Shown: positions 8,052 through 19,629 of the stretch, in pieces
Numbering within the stretch: the stretch's first letter is position 1
How the letters are laid out: every line of letters begins with the position of its first letter
Origin: Verrucomicrobiia bacterium
Lineage (GTDB): Bacteria > Verrucomicrobiota > Verrucomicrobiia > Limisphaerales > UBA11358
Length of the DNA stretch: 64,000 bases
Assembly (NCBI GenBank): GCA_031290985.1
Contig: JARLJW010000014.1
Coordinates: 222,023 to 286,022 of the forward strand
Reading direction: 5' to 3'
Program-made: the position numbers and the translations under genes
Notes under the pieces: model-generated
Databases searched by the model: none
Told to the model about the DNA's origin: nothing
What the model saw: only the letters and a program-made list of their open reading frames with translations

Positions 8052-8068
8052 CTTGAAAACTTCAATGC

Positions 8069-9937
<1,869 letters not shown>

Positions 9938-9949
9938 AAATAATCTGAC

Positions 9950-9961
9950 CGGGTATACCCG
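9950..9961. promoter_or_regulatory. Perfect 12-base palindrome in the rpoD leader
   Basis: CGGGTATACCCG is a perfect 12-base palindrome lying 12-24 bases upstream of the rpoD start codon. It overlaps where the ribosome-binding site would be and could be an operator or a small hairpin. No family assignment is possible from sequence alone. Confidence 0.35.
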
Positions 9962-10187
9962 TTTTAGTTCAGAGAAAATACCTCTCCGACCGCGAAATTG
10001 CGGCTTCTGACAACTCACCCGCGTTCACTTTGTGACTCTTGGAATCGCGAACTCCAGAAGACTGACGTGCCGCCAATGCTACCCGCTTTTGCAGGAATTT
10101 CAAGCATTATCTTTGTTTTTATACGGTTCCACCCACTCCCAGATTAGCGACAAACACCACAGACAAAAGCCTTTGTAGATATTCTTA

Positions 10188-11111
10188 TCATCCAAAACCA
10201 CGCACCGCCGCCACGTCCCGGGCGATTTGTTCCCGCAGCTCGGCCGGCGATGAAAACCGGCGTTCATCCCGCAGTTTTGACCCGATTTCCAGCTCCAATT
10301 CCACCCCGTAAAGATCCCCGTCGAAGTCCAGCAAGTGCGCCTCCACCCGCAATTGCGGCTGGGCCGACGCCACCGTCGGGCGCACTCCCAGATTCAGCGC
10401 CGCCTGGTAAAATTTCCCCGCCACCGTCATGCTCGCCGCATAAACCCCGTTCGGCGGCAAAATCAGGTTCGTGACATCCAGGTTCGCCGTGGGAAAACCC
10501 AGTTGCCGCCCGATCCGGTCGCCCAGAACCACCTGCCCGCAGATCGCATAAGGCCGGCCCAGCATCTGGCTCGCTGCGTCAAAATTCCCCGCCCGGATCG
10601 CCTCCCGGATCCGCGTGCTGCTGACCACCTGCCCGTCCAGCGCCACCGCCGCCAGTCCGTGGACCTGAAACTGCAGTTCCGCCCCCAGCGTCTTCAGCAA
10701 CGCCACATTTCCACTGCGCTTGCGTCCAAACACAAAATCCGCCCCCACGCAGATGCTGTGGATCTTCCCCAAGGCCGACACCAGTTCGCGGATGAAAACT
10801 TCCCCCGTCTTTTCGCTGAACGACCGGTCGAACGGGATTTCCAGCAGCGCATCCGCCCCCAGCGCCTCGATGGCGCGCAGCTTTTGCGACCGCGACGAGA
10901 TCTGCGGCGGCACCCGGTCCGGCGCGACCACTGCGTTGGGATGCTTGTCAAAAGTCACAATCATCGCCACCGCGTCATGCTGGCGTGCATCGGCAATGGT
11001 CTGCCGGATGATGTGCTGGTGACCGAGATGCACGCCGTCGAACACGCCGATGGCCAGGCAAACCTTGCGGCTGCCGTTGCCCAGTTCGTTCGCTGCGTGG
11101 ATGACGTTCAC
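10188..11111 (-). CDS. ribF: Bifunctional riboflavin kinase / FAD synthetase
   Basis: RibF phosphorylates riboflavin to FMN and adenylylates FMN to FAD in the cytoplasm. The 307 residues contain the N-terminal nucleotidyltransferase domain with CLAIGVFDGVHLGHQHII (HLGH motif) and the SSTRIREAI (ISSTxIR-type) motif. The C-terminal kinase domain has GDRIGRQLGFPTANL (the GxxLGxPTAN motif) and NLGVRPTV. The start is MNVIHAANELG. It lies downstream of truB, a frequent neighbourhood (truB-ribF). A 130-base spacer with inverted repeats separates the two. Confidence 0.96.
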   Translation of the reverse strand: MNVIHAANELGNGSRKVCLAIGVFDGVHLGHQHIIRQTIADARQHDAVAMIVTFDKHPNAVVAPDRVPPQISSRSQKLRAIEALGADALLEIPFDRSFSEKTGEVFIRELVSALGKIHSICVGADFVFGRKRSGNVALLKTLGAELQFQVHGLAAVALDGQVVSSTRIREAIRAGNFDAASQMLGRPYAICGQVVLGDRIGRQLGFPTANLDVTNLILPPNGVYAASMTVAGKFYQAALNLGVRPTVASAQPQLRVEAHLLDFDGDLYGVELELEIGSKLRDERRFSSPAELREQIARDVAAVRGFG

Positions 11112-11123
11112 AAGGCAGATTTT

Positions 11124-11237
11124 TTACCACGGATGGCCACAGATGCACACGGATAAAAACAAGTGCCGGCAACACGTATCCGGGCTCGAACCCAACCTTT
11201 TCCCCATCCGTGTTTATCTGTGTCCATCCGTGGTTAA
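11124..11237. repeat. Inverted pair of CCACGGATG-type dispersed repeats
   Basis: The truB-ribF spacer holds two ~34-base copies facing each other. The left copy (11124-11157) begins TTACCACGGATGGCCACAGA, and the right copy (11202-11237) ends TCTGTGTCCATCCGTGGTTA. With few mismatches they could pair into a long stem across a ~45-base loop. Related fragments occur at 21727-21750, 21856-21894 and 21979-22003. This looks like a dispersed spacer repeat rather than a gene-specific signal. Confidence 0.8.
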
Positions 11238-11241
11238 TATT

Positions 11242-11955
11242 TCATGCCGCAGCCAGTTTCAAAAACGGCAGCACCCGCTTCTCCAGTTCCGCCGGCGTCA
11301 GGCGCAAAACCGTGTCCAGCGGCAACGCATCCTTCACGTCAAACTTCCCCGAGGCGCTGCGCCGCAACGTCGTCAGGTGCGCCCCGCAGCCCAGCTTTTT
11401 CCCCAGGTCATGCGCGATGCTGCGGATGTACGTCCCCTTCGTGCAGGCCACGCGGAACTGTCCCAGCGGCTCGGCGTATTCCGTGAACCGGAAATTGTAG
11501 ATGTGGACCAGGCGCGGCTCGCGTTCCACCTCGATGCCCTTGCGGGCCAGCTTGTACAGCGGCACCCCGCCCTTTTTGATGGCCGAAACCATCGGTGGCA
11601 CCTGCATCAGGTCGCCGATGAACGTCGCCGCCTCCTCGTTCAACTGGTCCAGCGTCATCGGCATCACCGGCAGCGACCCGGTCAGTTCGCCGTCGGAATC
11701 GTAGCTGTCCGTCTCCTCACCGAATTTCATCGTTCCCTCGTAAACCTTGTCATCGCCCATCAGCCGCTCGGACAATTTTGTGCCGCGCCCCAGCACGATG
11801 ATCAGCAACCCGGTCGCATTCGGATCCAGCGTGCCGCAATGGCCCACCTTCTTGATGCCGAACTGCCGGCGGATGGCGTCCACCACATCGTGGGACGTCG
11901 GGCCGGAGGGTTTGTCAACGAGGATCGCCCCGTCGAGTGCGGAAAAATCTTGCAT
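11242..11955 (-). CDS. truB: tRNA pseudouridine(55) synthase
   Basis: TruB converts U55 of the tRNA T-loop to pseudouridine. The start at 11955 gives MQDFSALDGAILVDKPSGPTS, the canonical TruB beginning, and a 237-residue protein. The catalytic Asp lies in KVGHCGTLDPNATGLLIIVLG (GTLDP motif). KVYEGTMKFGEETDSYDSDGE and a C-terminal GTYIRSIAHDLGKKLGCGAHLTTLRR region are typical. The long C-terminal PUA domain of E. coli TruB is absent, as in many phyla. It follows nrnA by 17 bases. Confidence 0.97.
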   Translation of the reverse strand: MQDFSALDGAILVDKPSGPTSHDVVDAIRRQFGIKKVGHCGTLDPNATGLLIIVLGRGTKLSERLMGDDKVYEGTMKFGEETDSYDSDGELTGSLPVMPMTLDQLNEEAATFIGDLMQVPPMVSAIKKGGVPLYKLARKGIEVEREPRLVHIYNFRFTEYAEPLGQFRVACTKGTYIRSIAHDLGKKLGCGAHLTTLRRSASGKFDVKDALPLDTVLRLTPAELEKRVLPFLKLAAA

Positions 11956-11972
11956 GCAATGAATTTTGAAAA

Positions 11973-12956
11973 TTACTTCGCCGCCTTCAACGCCTTCTTG
12001 ACCGCCGCAATCACCTTGCGTTGCGTTGACAACGGCGTCCCCGCGATACGCGCGCCCGCCGCCGCCGGATGGCCGCCGCCGCCAAACTGGCCGCAGATTT
12101 CGCTGACGTTCACCTTGTCGCTCTTCGACCGCAGGCTGATACGCGTCAGGTCCGGCCCCACTTCCTCGAACACGCACGCCACCACCACCGGCTCAATCGC
12201 CCGGATGTGATCGATCAGGCCTTCCGTGTCGTCGCTCTCCGCTCCGGTCCGGTCAAAATCTTTCTGCTTCAGCCAGAACCAGGCGATCTGGTTGTTCTCC
12301 GCCAGCCGGAACGTGCTGTACACATGCTTCAGCAGCCGCGCCCGTGAGAGCGGATAGGACTGGTACACCTCGTCACAAATCTTCGCCAGGTCCGCCCCGC
12401 GCGTCACCAATTCCGCGCCGGTATGGAAGGTGCCCGGCCGCGTCGTCGAATACTGGAACGAACCCGTGTCCGTCGAGACCGCCGTGAACAGCAGGTCCGC
12501 CATCGGCTTCGTGATCGGCCAGCGCGCGACCTTCAGCAGGCGGTAGATCAGTTCGCCGCAGGAGGGTTCGCGCGGCGACACCCAGTTCACGTCGCCGTAA
12601 CGGGTGTTGCTGACGTGATGATCGATGTTGATCAAAATCTTCCGCTCGGTGATGCACTCGGTCACCTTCCCCAGCCGCTCGTAGCTCGCGCAGTCCGTGG
12701 CGATGACGCAGTCAAATTTTTCGCCGCGGCGGGGCTTTTCGAACAGGTCGGCGGTGTTGAGGAACTTGTATTTCTGGGGGATGGCGTCCTGGTTCCATAC
12801 CGTCACCTTCTTCCCCTCGGCGCGCAAGGCCAGCGCGAGTCCGAGTTGGGAACCGATGCAATCACCGTCCGGCCGCATGTGGCCGACGATGCAAAAAGTC
12901 TGGTGCTCGCGGAGGATCTCGATGATGCGGTCGATGATTTGCGGATGCTTCTTCAC
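11973..12956 (-). CDS. nrnA: DHH-family phosphoesterase, NrnA-type oligoribonuclease / pAp phosphatase
   Basis: NrnA proteins degrade short RNA oligomers and dephosphorylate 3'-phosphoadenosine 5'-phosphate. The 327 residues contain the DHH motifs: GHMRPDGDCIGSQLGLALAL, ATDCASYERLG, NIDHHVSNTRYGDVNW and TGSFQYS. The DHHA1 domain has the terminal GQFGGGGHPAAAGARI. The start is a GTG at 12956 that overlaps the rbfA stop codon (GTGA), indicating translational coupling. The rbfA-nrnA-truB order is common in Firmicutes and related genomes. Confidence 0.95.
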   Translation of the reverse strand: MKKHPQIIDRIIEILREHQTFCIVGHMRPDGDCIGSQLGLALALRAEGKKVTVWNQDAIPQKYKFLNTADLFEKPRRGEKFDCVIATDCASYERLGKVTECITERKILINIDHHVSNTRYGDVNWVSPREPSCGELIYRLLKVARWPITKPMADLLFTAVSTDTGSFQYSTTRPGTFHTGAELVTRGADLAKICDEVYQSYPLSRARLLKHVYSTFRLAENNQIAWFWLKQKDFDRTGAESDDTEGLIDHIRAIEPVVVACVFEEVGPDLTRISLRSKSDKVNVSEICGQFGGGGHPAAAGARIAGTPLSTQRKVIAAVKKALKAAK

Positions 12957-13375
12957 GGCTTCTCGGTAGGACCGCCTTCCGGCTTCGGACTTTCCGTGGG
13001 CGATGGTTCCACCGGCGGCTGTTCCCCCGGCGATTTTTTTTCCAGCTCGTCCAAAATCTGCAGCACGCGGTTGCCGCGCACCAGCGAATCGTCCACGATG
13101 AATTTCAGCGTGGGCGTGAATTTCAAGACCACCGCCTTGGCGATCATGCCCTGGAGGCGGATGCGGCTCTCATTGAGGAGTTGCAGCCCGCGCTTCTGCT
13201 GGCTGGCATTGCCGAAGATGCTGATGAAGACCACGGCGGATTTCAGGTCGCCCGCCATGTCCACGTCATTGACGCTGATCAGGCCCGCCTCGTCCACGTG
13301 GAATTCCCGGCGGATGGCCTCGCCGATCTCGCGCTTCACCAGTTCGCGCACCCGTTCGTGTCGGAGGTTTGGCAT
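12953..13375 (-). CDS. rbfA: 30S ribosome-binding factor A
   Basis: RbfA binds the immature small subunit and helps 16S rRNA 5'-end maturation. The 140 residues begin MPNLRHERVRELVKREIGEAI, then follow the KH-like fold with ISVNDVDMAGDLKSAVVFISIFG and the C-terminal IVDDSLVRGNRVLQILDELE. The final ~25 residues are Pro/Glu-rich and probably unstructured. The stop codon overlaps the nrnA GTG. It starts 27 bases after infB, its usual partner. Confidence 0.94.
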   Translation of the reverse strand: MPNLRHERVRELVKREIGEAIRREFHVDEAGLISVNDVDMAGDLKSAVVFISIFGNASQQKRGLQLLNESRIRLQGMIAKAVVLKFTPTLKFIVDDSLVRGNRVLQILDELEKKSPGEQPPVEPSPTESPKPEGGPTEKP

Positions 13376-13402
13376 GGGAACAACAGGTTGATTCGCTTGC
13401 GT

Positions 13403-15961
13403 TTACAACTTCGCCGCGATTTTCTCCACCGCGTAACACTCGATCATGTCGCCGACCACGAACTCGCCAAAGCCTTCGATGCGGATGCCGCATTCCATGC
13501 CCGAGCGAACTTCGTTGACCTCGTCCTGGAACCGGCGCAACGACTGCGTGACGCCTTCGTAAATGACATCCTTTTTGCGGCGGACGCGCACTTTGCCGCG
13601 GATGATGCGGCCGCTGCTCACCATGCAACCCGCCACCGGGATGCCCTTGGACAATTCGAAAATCTGCCGGACTTCCGCCGCGCCGACAATCACGTCCTTG
13701 AGATCCGGATCCAGCAGGCCCGCCATCGCCTCTTTCACCTGGTCGATCAATTCATAGATGATCGCGTACAGCTTGACCTGCACCCCGGCGTGCTTTGCCT
13801 TTTCCGCCGCCGTGCTGTCCAGCCGCGTGTGGAAACCCAGGATGACGCACTTCGAGGCCGAGGCCAGCGCCACGTCGTTTTCCGTGATCGTGCCCACGTC
13901 GCTGTGCAGCACTTCGAGCGTGACCTTGTCGGACTCGATCTTGTTGAGCGCCTCCACGATGGCCTCGACCGAACCCTGCGTGTCCGCCTTGACCACGACC
14001 CGCAACACCTTGCCCTGCGCCGCTTCCAGCGAGGCAAAAAGGTTTTCCAGCGTGACCTTGGAACGGTTTTCGAGGTCATGGCTCTTTGCCTCCATCGCGC
14101 GCTCTTCCGCGAGCGCCCGGGCGGCCTTTTCATCGTCCACCGAGCTGAACTCCCAGCCGGCTTCCGGCACGCCGTTCAAGCCCAGCACGCTGACCGCCAC
14201 CGAGGGGCCCGCTTCTTTCAAGCGATCGCCCTCTTCGTTGATGAGCGCGCGCACCTTGCCGTAAAATTCACCGCAGATCACCACGTCGCCCAGGTGCAGC
14301 GTGCCCTTGCGCACCAGCACCGTCGCCGTCGGGCCGCCGGGCGAGACGCCGGATTCAATGACGTTGCCCTTTGCATTGCGGTTCGGATTCGCCTTCAGCT
14401 CCAGCAGGTCGGCCTGCAGCAAAATCATTTCCAACAACTTGTCGATGCCCACCTTCGTCAGCGCGGAACATTCCACGAAAATCGTGTCGCCACCCCAGTC
14501 GTCCGGCACCAGCCCCTTGTCCTGCAACTGCTGGCGCACCTTCATCGCGTTGGCGTTCGGATGGTCGATCTTGTTCACGGCCACCAGGATCGGCACCTTG
14601 GCCGCCTTCGCATGGGCCAGCGCCTCCAGCGTCTGCGGCATCACGCCGTCATTCGCCGCGACGACCAGCACCACGATGTCGGTGACGTTCGCACCCCGGG
14701 CGCGCATGGAACTAAATGCCGCATGGCCCGGCGTGTCAAGAAAAGTGATCTGTGCGAGCTCGCCTTTGCGCTCCGGATGCGGCACGGAAATCGTGTACGC
14801 ACCAATGTGCTGCGTGATCCCGCCCGCTTCGCCCGCCGCGACGCTCGCCTTGCGGATGACGTCCAGCAACGACGTTTTGCCGTGGTCGACGTGGCCCATG
14901 ATCGTCACCACCGGCGCGCGCGGCTTCAGTTCCTCCGGCTTGTCGTCCACGTCCAGTTCAACCTTTTTCTCCGATTGATGAACAACCCCCTCGCCCTTCG
15001 CGCGCTTTTCCGCCTCAAATCTGAAACCATAATGCGCGCAGATTTGCGCGGCGATCTTTTCATCGATGGACTGGTTGACGGTCGCCATGACCTTCAACTT
15101 CATCAGCTCCGCGATGATCGCGAACGGCTTCTGCTTGATGGCTTCCGCGAGCGCGCGGACGATGATCGGCGGCTTGATGGTGATGACTTGTGCGTCGGAC
15201 GGCAGGGAAATCTTGGGCTGTTGCGGCGCGGCCGGGCGGGCGGGGGCCGACGATGACTGCTGGCGGTTATCGCGCCCGTCACGTCCGCGTTGAAACGATC
15301 CGCGCTGGTCGCCGCCACGCTGCGGCTGGCCCGGACGACCGCCGGCCGGTGCACGTTGCTGCGACTGCGGTGCGCCACCACGTTCCCCTGAACGGCTGGA
15401 GCCGGGGCGCGGAGCAAGTTGGATGAACCCAACCTTGTCGCCCATCTGTGGCTTCGGCGGCGGCGGCGGCACAACGGGGGCGGCGGGAACTGCAGGAACT
15501 GCGGGAACTACAGGAACTGCGGGAGCGGCAGAAACGGCTGGAACGGCTGGCTTGGGCGCGGGTACCGGGGCGGTCGGGACGACCGGGGCAGGCGCGGCTG
15601 CGGTTGCGATTGCCACCGGGGCCGGTTGGGTAACCGGTGCGGGGAGCGTTTCCGTCTTCGCTTCGATAACGGGTGCAGGCGCAGGCGCAGGCGTAGGTGC
15701 GGGCGCGGGTGGCGCGGTGATCAGGACGATCTTTTCCTCGACGGGCGCGGCCTTGGGCTTTTCCTCAACCTTGGCGGCCGATTTATTGGCGAGCTCCGGC
15801 CGCTCCTTGACCATCTCTTCCTCAAGCCATTCCGCGCTGATCTTATCCAGCGAACTCGACGGCACCTTGGCGGCGGCAATGCCCAGCGCTTTGGCCTTGG
15901 TGAGAATCTCTTTGCTCTCCAGGCCAAATTTCTTCGCTATATCGTAGATACGAACGGGCAT
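13403..15961 (-). CDS. infB: Translation initiation factor IF-2
   Basis: IF-2 is the GTPase that brings fMet-tRNA to the 30S subunit. The start at 15961 ([20 protein letters not shown]) is an IF2_N domain. Residues ~82-168 are a Pro/Ala/Val-rich linker and ~183-250 a Gly/Arg/Gln-rich linker. A second IF2_N-like domain lies at ~265-315. The GTPase has G1 GHVDHGKTS (~356-364), G3 [17 protein letters not shown] and G4 [11 protein letters not shown]. The C-terminal domains end in [26 protein letters not shown]. Length is 852 residues. The low-complexity linkers are rich in GC-biased codons and can confuse frame calls. Confidence 0.98.
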   Translation of the reverse strand: MPVRIYDIAKKFGLESKEILTKAKALGIAAAKVPSSSLDKISAEWLEEEMVKERPELANKSAAKVEEKPKAAPVEEKIVLITAPPAPAPTPAPAPAPVIEAKTETLPAPVTQPAPVAIATAAAPAPVVPTAPVPAPKPAVPAVSAAPAVPVVPAVPAVPAAPVVPPPPPKPQMGDKVGFIQLAPRPGSSRSGERGGAPQSQQRAPAGGRPGQPQRGGDQRGSFQRGRDGRDNRQQSSSAPARPAAPQQPKISLPSDAQVITIKPPIIVRALAEAIKQKPFAIIAELMKLKVMATVNQSIDEKIAAQICAHYGFRFEAEKRAKGEGVVHQSEKKVELDVDDKPEELKPRAPVVTIMGHVDHGKTSLLDVIRKASVAAGEAGGITQHIGAYTISVPHPERKGELAQITFLDTPGHAAFSSMRARGANVTDIVVLVVAANDGVMPQTLEALAHAKAAKVPILVAVNKIDHPNANAMKVRQQLQDKGLVPDDWGGDTIFVECSALTKVGIDKLLEMILLQADLLELKANPNRNAKGNVIESGVSPGGPTATVLVRKGTLHLGDVVICGEFYGKVRALINEEGDRLKEAGPSVAVSVLGLNGVPEAGWEFSSVDDEKAARALAEERAMEAKSHDLENRSKVTLENLFASLEAAQGKVLRVVVKADTQGSVEAIVEALNKIESDKVTLEVLHSDVGTITENDVALASASKCVILGFHTRLDSTAAEKAKHAGVQVKLYAIIYELIDQVKEAMAGLLDPDLKDVIVGAAEVRQIFELSKGIPVAGCMVSSGRIIRGKVRVRRKKDVIYEGVTQSLRRFQDEVNEVRSGMECGIRIEGFGEFVVGDMIECYAVEKIAAKL

Positions 15962-16052
15962 AATTTTTATTAACTGCTGCCGGCCGGAATGTGCCATTCG
16001 CCTTCATGGCTAAATCGCGCAATCAACTGCTGTTCCGGTCTGCGCCATAAAA

Positions 16053-17351
16053 TCAACTCTTCAACGGACTGCCATTGGCGGAACCATCCCCCTCCAGCCC
16101 GATCTTTCTCCGGACCGCCTCGGCCTTCGCCGCTTCCAAAATCGCCGCCGCGCTTTCGCCGACGTTCGGGATGTCTGCAATGTCGCCGGCTTCCGCCGCC
16201 AGCAAATCTTCCAGGCGCGTGACGCCGGCATGAACCAGACCATCGGCCTGTTCCCGCGTGATCCCCGGAATCGCCGCGATCGCCGCGACCGCTTCCTCGA
16301 CTTTTTCCTCGAAACCCTTGGTCACGACATGCTCCGCATCGATGTCAACTTCCCAGCCGATCAGCTTCGCCGTCAGCCGCGCGTTCTGGCCGCGCTTGCC
16401 GATGGCGAGGGACAACTGGTCTTCCGCCACCAAAATCTTCACCCGCTTGCCGCGCTCATCCAGCTCAATCGAGCGGATCTTCGCCGGCTCCAGCGCCTTC
16501 GTGACAAACGCCTTGATGTCCGATGACCACGGGATCACGTCCACCTTTTCGTTGTTCAATTCCCGCACGATGTTCTTCACGCGCTGGCCGCGCATGCCCA
16601 CGCACGCCCCGACCGGGTCCACTTTGGCATCACGTGAATATACCGCCATCTTCGTCCGGAAACCAGGTTCGCGGGCGATGCCCTTGATCTCGATCGTGCC
16701 GTCGCTGATCTCGGAAACCTCCACCGAAAACAGCTTGATGATGAAGCGCGGATCGGCGCGGGACAAAATGATCTCCGGCCCGTGCGCGCCTTCCTGCACG
16801 GCCTTCACATAGCAGCGGACGCGTTCGCCCACCTGGTATTCCTCGGTCGGCACCCGTTCCTTGTTCGGCATGAGCGCCTCGTACTTGCCAAGGTCCAGGA
16901 TCACGTCCGAACGGTCAAAACGGCGCACCGTGCCGCTCACGATGTCGCCCACGCGGTCCTTGAATTCCGTGAAAATCAGCGCCTTCTCCGCCTGGCGCAC
17001 CTTCTGCATCAACGCCTGCTTCGCGTATTGCGCGGCGATGCGACCGAAGCCCTGCGGCGTCACTTCCTTCTCGATCTCGTCACCCACCTTGGAGTCCGCC
17101 TTGATGCGCCGGGCGTCAAACACCGAGATCTGGTCATGCTGCGAGATGACCTTGTCCGCCACGATGAGCTTGGCAAAGGCCTTGATGTCGCCGTTCTTGG
17201 AATCCATCTGCACCCGGAGTTCGCGCGCCGGGCCGACCGCCTTCTTGGCGGCCTGCAATAACGCTTCCTGGACGGCAGCCATGAGTGTTTCACGGCTGAC
17301 GCCCTTTTCGCGTTCCCAAAATTCCAATCCAGCTAAAAAATCTGCATTCAT
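16053..17351 (-). CDS. nusA: Transcription termination/antitermination factor NusA
   Basis: NusA binds RNA polymerase and nascent RNA and affects pausing, termination and antitermination. The 432 residues show the N-terminal polymerase-binding domain (MNADFLAGLEFWEREKGVSRE), an S1 domain (DIVSGTVRRFDRSDVILDLGKYEA), and two KH domains (DPVGACVGMRGQRVKNIVREL and LAIGKRGQNARLTAKLIGWEVDI). A C-terminal helix-hairpin-helix repeat follows (TRLEDLLAAEAGDIADIPNVG). It heads the nusA-infB-rbfA cluster; the usual upstream rimP is not found next to it. The leader carries terminator-like hairpins. Confidence 0.97.
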   Translation of the reverse strand: MNADFLAGLEFWEREKGVSRETLMAAVQEALLQAAKKAVGPARELRVQMDSKNGDIKAFAKLIVADKVISQHDQISVFDARRIKADSKVGDEIEKEVTPQGFGRIAAQYAKQALMQKVRQAEKALIFTEFKDRVGDIVSGTVRRFDRSDVILDLGKYEALMPNKERVPTEEYQVGERVRCYVKAVQEGAHGPEIILSRADPRFIIKLFSVEVSEISDGTIEIKGIAREPGFRTKMAVYSRDAKVDPVGACVGMRGQRVKNIVRELNNEKVDVIPWSSDIKAFVTKALEPAKIRSIELDERGKRVKILVAEDQLSLAIGKRGQNARLTAKLIGWEVDIDAEHVVTKGFEEKVEEAVAAIAAIPGITREQADGLVHAGVTRLEDLLAAEAGDIADIPNVGESAAAILEAAKAEAVRRKIGLEGDGSANGSPLKS

Positions 17352-17387
17352 AACTCTGAGTGCGGGGCTGCCGCATCGGTTCCGGCG

Positions 17388-17444
17388 AATAAAAAAGTCG
17401 GAAAGACCTATGTCTCCGACTTTCGCACGCTGGTGAACCAGCCC
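17388..17444 (-). promoter_or_regulatory. Two hairpins in the nusA leader, the second terminator-like
   Basis: Reading on the minus strand toward nusA, a short hairpin GCTGG-TTCA-CCAGC (17444-17431) is followed by a stem AAGTCGGA/TCCGACTT (17422-17415 and 17402-17395) with an inner AGAC/GTCT pairing, then a T-run. This has the form of an intrinsic terminator about 45 bases before the nusA start codon. It could be an attenuator or the terminator of a short upstream RNA. NusA-dependent autoregulation is known in other bacteria, but its use of this element is inference. Confidence 0.6.
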
Positions 17445-17645
17445 AACTCCGCTTTAGTTTGTGGAAACTAGAGATTCAATTTACATCCGTCAAGTCAAAT
17501 CCCGCCCGTTCAATCGGCCTCCTCCGGCTCAATCATTATCCTAATCCCCAGAAACAGTTGTGTTTAGAACGAAAAATCCGCGCCGGGAGTCATTTTTGCT
17601 TTGGAAAAAACCCCGCCCTGTGCTTCAATCAGGTCGTTCAGGGTT

Positions 17646-18332
17646 ATGGAACCAATTTCGCCCAGGCGCAGGGGTCAGGCGTTTACGCTGGTGGAGCTTC
17701 TCGTCGTCATTGCCATCATCGGCATCCTCGCCGCCTTGCTCATGCCGGCCCTGTCGGCCGCCATGGCCCGCGCCAAGCGCGTCTGGTGCGAAAACAACCT
17801 CCGCCAGATCGGCATCGGCTTCCATGTCTTCCTCCATGACCACAATGGCAAATGCCCCATGGCCGTGCCCATCCACGATGGTGGCGCCCAGGAATTTGTC
17901 CAGAACGGCTATGCCGTCCCCGGCCCGTTTTACTTCTCCTACCGCCAGTTCCAGGCCTTGTCCAACGAGCTTGTGGTCGCCCGCATCCTCGCCTGCAAGG
18001 CGGACCTGCTGCGCACCAACGCCGACAATTTTGACGCCTTGAAAAACGTCAACCTCAGCTATTTCGTGGGCGTCGACGCCGATTTTTCCAAGCCCGATTC
18101 CCTGCTCGCCGGCGACCGCAACCTCGCCTGCAATCCCGCCTCGCCCAGCCCCACCATCCTGCGCACCACCAGCGGCGCCAGTTGGTGGTGGACCAGCGAA
18201 ATCCATGCCTTCAAAGGCAACGTCCTCTGCTCCGACAGCCACGTCGAGGAATGGAACAACACCGCGCTCAACAAAAACTTCATCTACAACCCCTACCAGC
18301 CCGTCGACGTCTTCCTGCCCACCATCAAGTGA
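17646..18332 (+). CDS. Type II secretion / type IV pilin-like prepilin (PulG-like, DUF1559-type)
   Basis: The 228-residue protein begins [20 protein letters not shown], a class III prepilin signal: a short basic leader, the GQ/AFTLVE cleavage site, Glu at +5 and a hydrophobic helix ([20 protein letters not shown]). It then has [30 protein letters not shown], typical of the large prepilin families of Verrucomicrobia and Planctomycetes. The C-terminus includes [15 protein letters not shown], like the H-X9-DG tail region. It would be cleaved by a prepilin peptidase and displayed as a pseudopilin. No pilus genes lie nearby, so it may be an orphan. Confidence 0.88.
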   Translation: MEPISPRRRGQAFTLVELLVVIAIIGILAALLMPALSAAMARAKRVWCENNLRQIGIGFHVFLHDHNGKCPMAVPIHDGGAQEFVQNGYAVPGPFYFSYRQFQALSNELVVARILACKADLLRTNADNFDALKNVNLSYFVGVDADFSKPDSLLAGDRNLACNPASPSPTILRTTSGASWWWTSEIHAFKGNVLCSDSHVEEWNNTALNKNFIYNPYQPVDVFLPTIK

Positions 18333-18507
18333 AGCGCACCGGTGGCGCGGAGATATCCGGGCCGCTGGATGGGGCACCCGGTCGGGAATCATGGGCATCA
18401 ATCCATTCATGGGGTGCTTCGTTTTCATGTTGAGCGGGTGACTCACATTAAACACTCAGTCATCATGACCATGACCGCCCGCCATTGTGCCCCGGCACCC
18501 ATGATTT

Positions 18508-19518
18508 TTACTTTTTCACATACCCGTTCGCCCGGAACCACGCGATCGCGTCCGCGAATGCCTGCTTCGGCGGCGTCTGCGGCAGGCCCAGCATCATGGT
18601 CGCCTTGGCCGGATTAAACCACATCTTGTACTTCGCCATCTTCACCCCGGCCAGCGGCGCGCGCGGCGGCTTGCCCGTCACCGCGGAAATCAGCTCGTTC
18701 GCCTCCGCCACACGCATCGCCAGCCAGTGTGGGACTTTGAATTTCGGCGCCGGGATGCCCGTGAGTTCCTGCAACACGGCCAGCGTCTGCCCCATCGTCC
18801 AGTTGCCCTCCGCGTTGCCCAAGATATAACGCTCCCCGTAGCGTCCGCGCTCCGCCGCCAGGATGTGCCCCAGCGCCACGTCCCGCACATGCACCCAGTT
18901 CAAACCCGTCTCGATATATGCCGGCATCCGGCGGTTCAGATAATCCACGATCACCTGCCCCGTGGGCGTCGGCTTCACATCGCCCGGCCCGACCGGCGCG
19001 GACGGATTCACGATGATGATCGGCAGCGCCAGTTTGCGGAACAATTCATACGCCACCGCCTCCGCCTGAAATTTGGATTTCTTGTAATCGTTGCTCAACT
19101 GTTCCGGCTCGATCACATCAATCTCCGTCGTCGGCGTCCACTTGCCGTTCACTTCCTTCGGCAGCCCGATGCAGCCCACCGTGCTCGTATACACGATTTT
19201 TTTGCAGCCCACCTTGCCGGCCGCCTCCAGCACGTTGCGCGTGCCCTCGACATTCGCTTCATACATCGGCTTGTAATTGCGCAGCCACAGCGCGTAGCTC
19301 GCCGCCACGTGGAAACACCAGTCGCACCCCTCCATCTCGCGCACCAGCAATTGACGGTCCAGGATGTCGCCCGCCACCCGGTCATATTTCAGGCCCAGCA
19401 GCCCCCGCTCATCCGCGCCCGGACGCAGCAATGCCTTCACCCGGTGACCCCGTGCCGTAAGTTCGTGCACAAGGTTCGAGCCCACAAAGCCGGACGCGCC
19501 GGTGACAAAACATTTCAT
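18508..19518 (-). CDS. hpnA: NAD-dependent epimerase/dehydratase, HpnA-like (hopanoid-associated)
   Basis: This is an extended short-chain dehydrogenase of 336 residues. The start at 19518 gives MKCFVTGASGFVGSNLVHEL with the Rossmann GxxGxxG. The catalytic YxxxK is in NDYKKSKFQAEAVAYE. Characteristic regions are NPSAPVGPGDVKPTPTGQVI, YIETGLNWVHVRDVALGHIL and GERYILGN. These strongly resemble HpnA, a sugar epimerase linked to hopanoid genes in other bacteria, but no squalene or hopanoid genes are nearby. The substrate is therefore uncertain; a general NDP-sugar or dihydroflavonol-reductase-like function is possible. It converges with the prepilin gene. Confidence 0.85.
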   Translation of the reverse strand: MKCFVTGASGFVGSNLVHELTARGHRVKALLRPGADERGLLGLKYDRVAGDILDRQLLVREMEGCDWCFHVAASYALWLRNYKPMYEANVEGTRNVLEAAGKVGCKKIVYTSTVGCIGLPKEVNGKWTPTTEIDVIEPEQLSNDYKKSKFQAEAVAYELFRKLALPIIIVNPSAPVGPGDVKPTPTGQVIVDYLNRRMPAYIETGLNWVHVRDVALGHILAAERGRYGERYILGNAEGNWTMGQTLAVLQELTGIPAPKFKVPHWLAMRVAEANELISAVTGKPPRAPLAGVKMAKYKMWFNPAKATMMLGLPQTPPKQAFADAIAWFRANGYVKK

Positions 19519-19629
19519 ATGCGAAGACTTCTCCCACTGTGCGCCAACCCGCCCCGCACTTCCACAAAAAATTTTTTGCCCGCCGCTGCTTGACTTGAAC
19601 CCTCCGCTTGGAAAAAATGACCCCGTCGT

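Noticed and set aside
13181..15256. Long plus-strand frame opposite infB (691 codons)
   Set aside because: Composition is His/Arg/Leu/Asp-rich without motifs, exactly antisense to IF-2; shadow frame.
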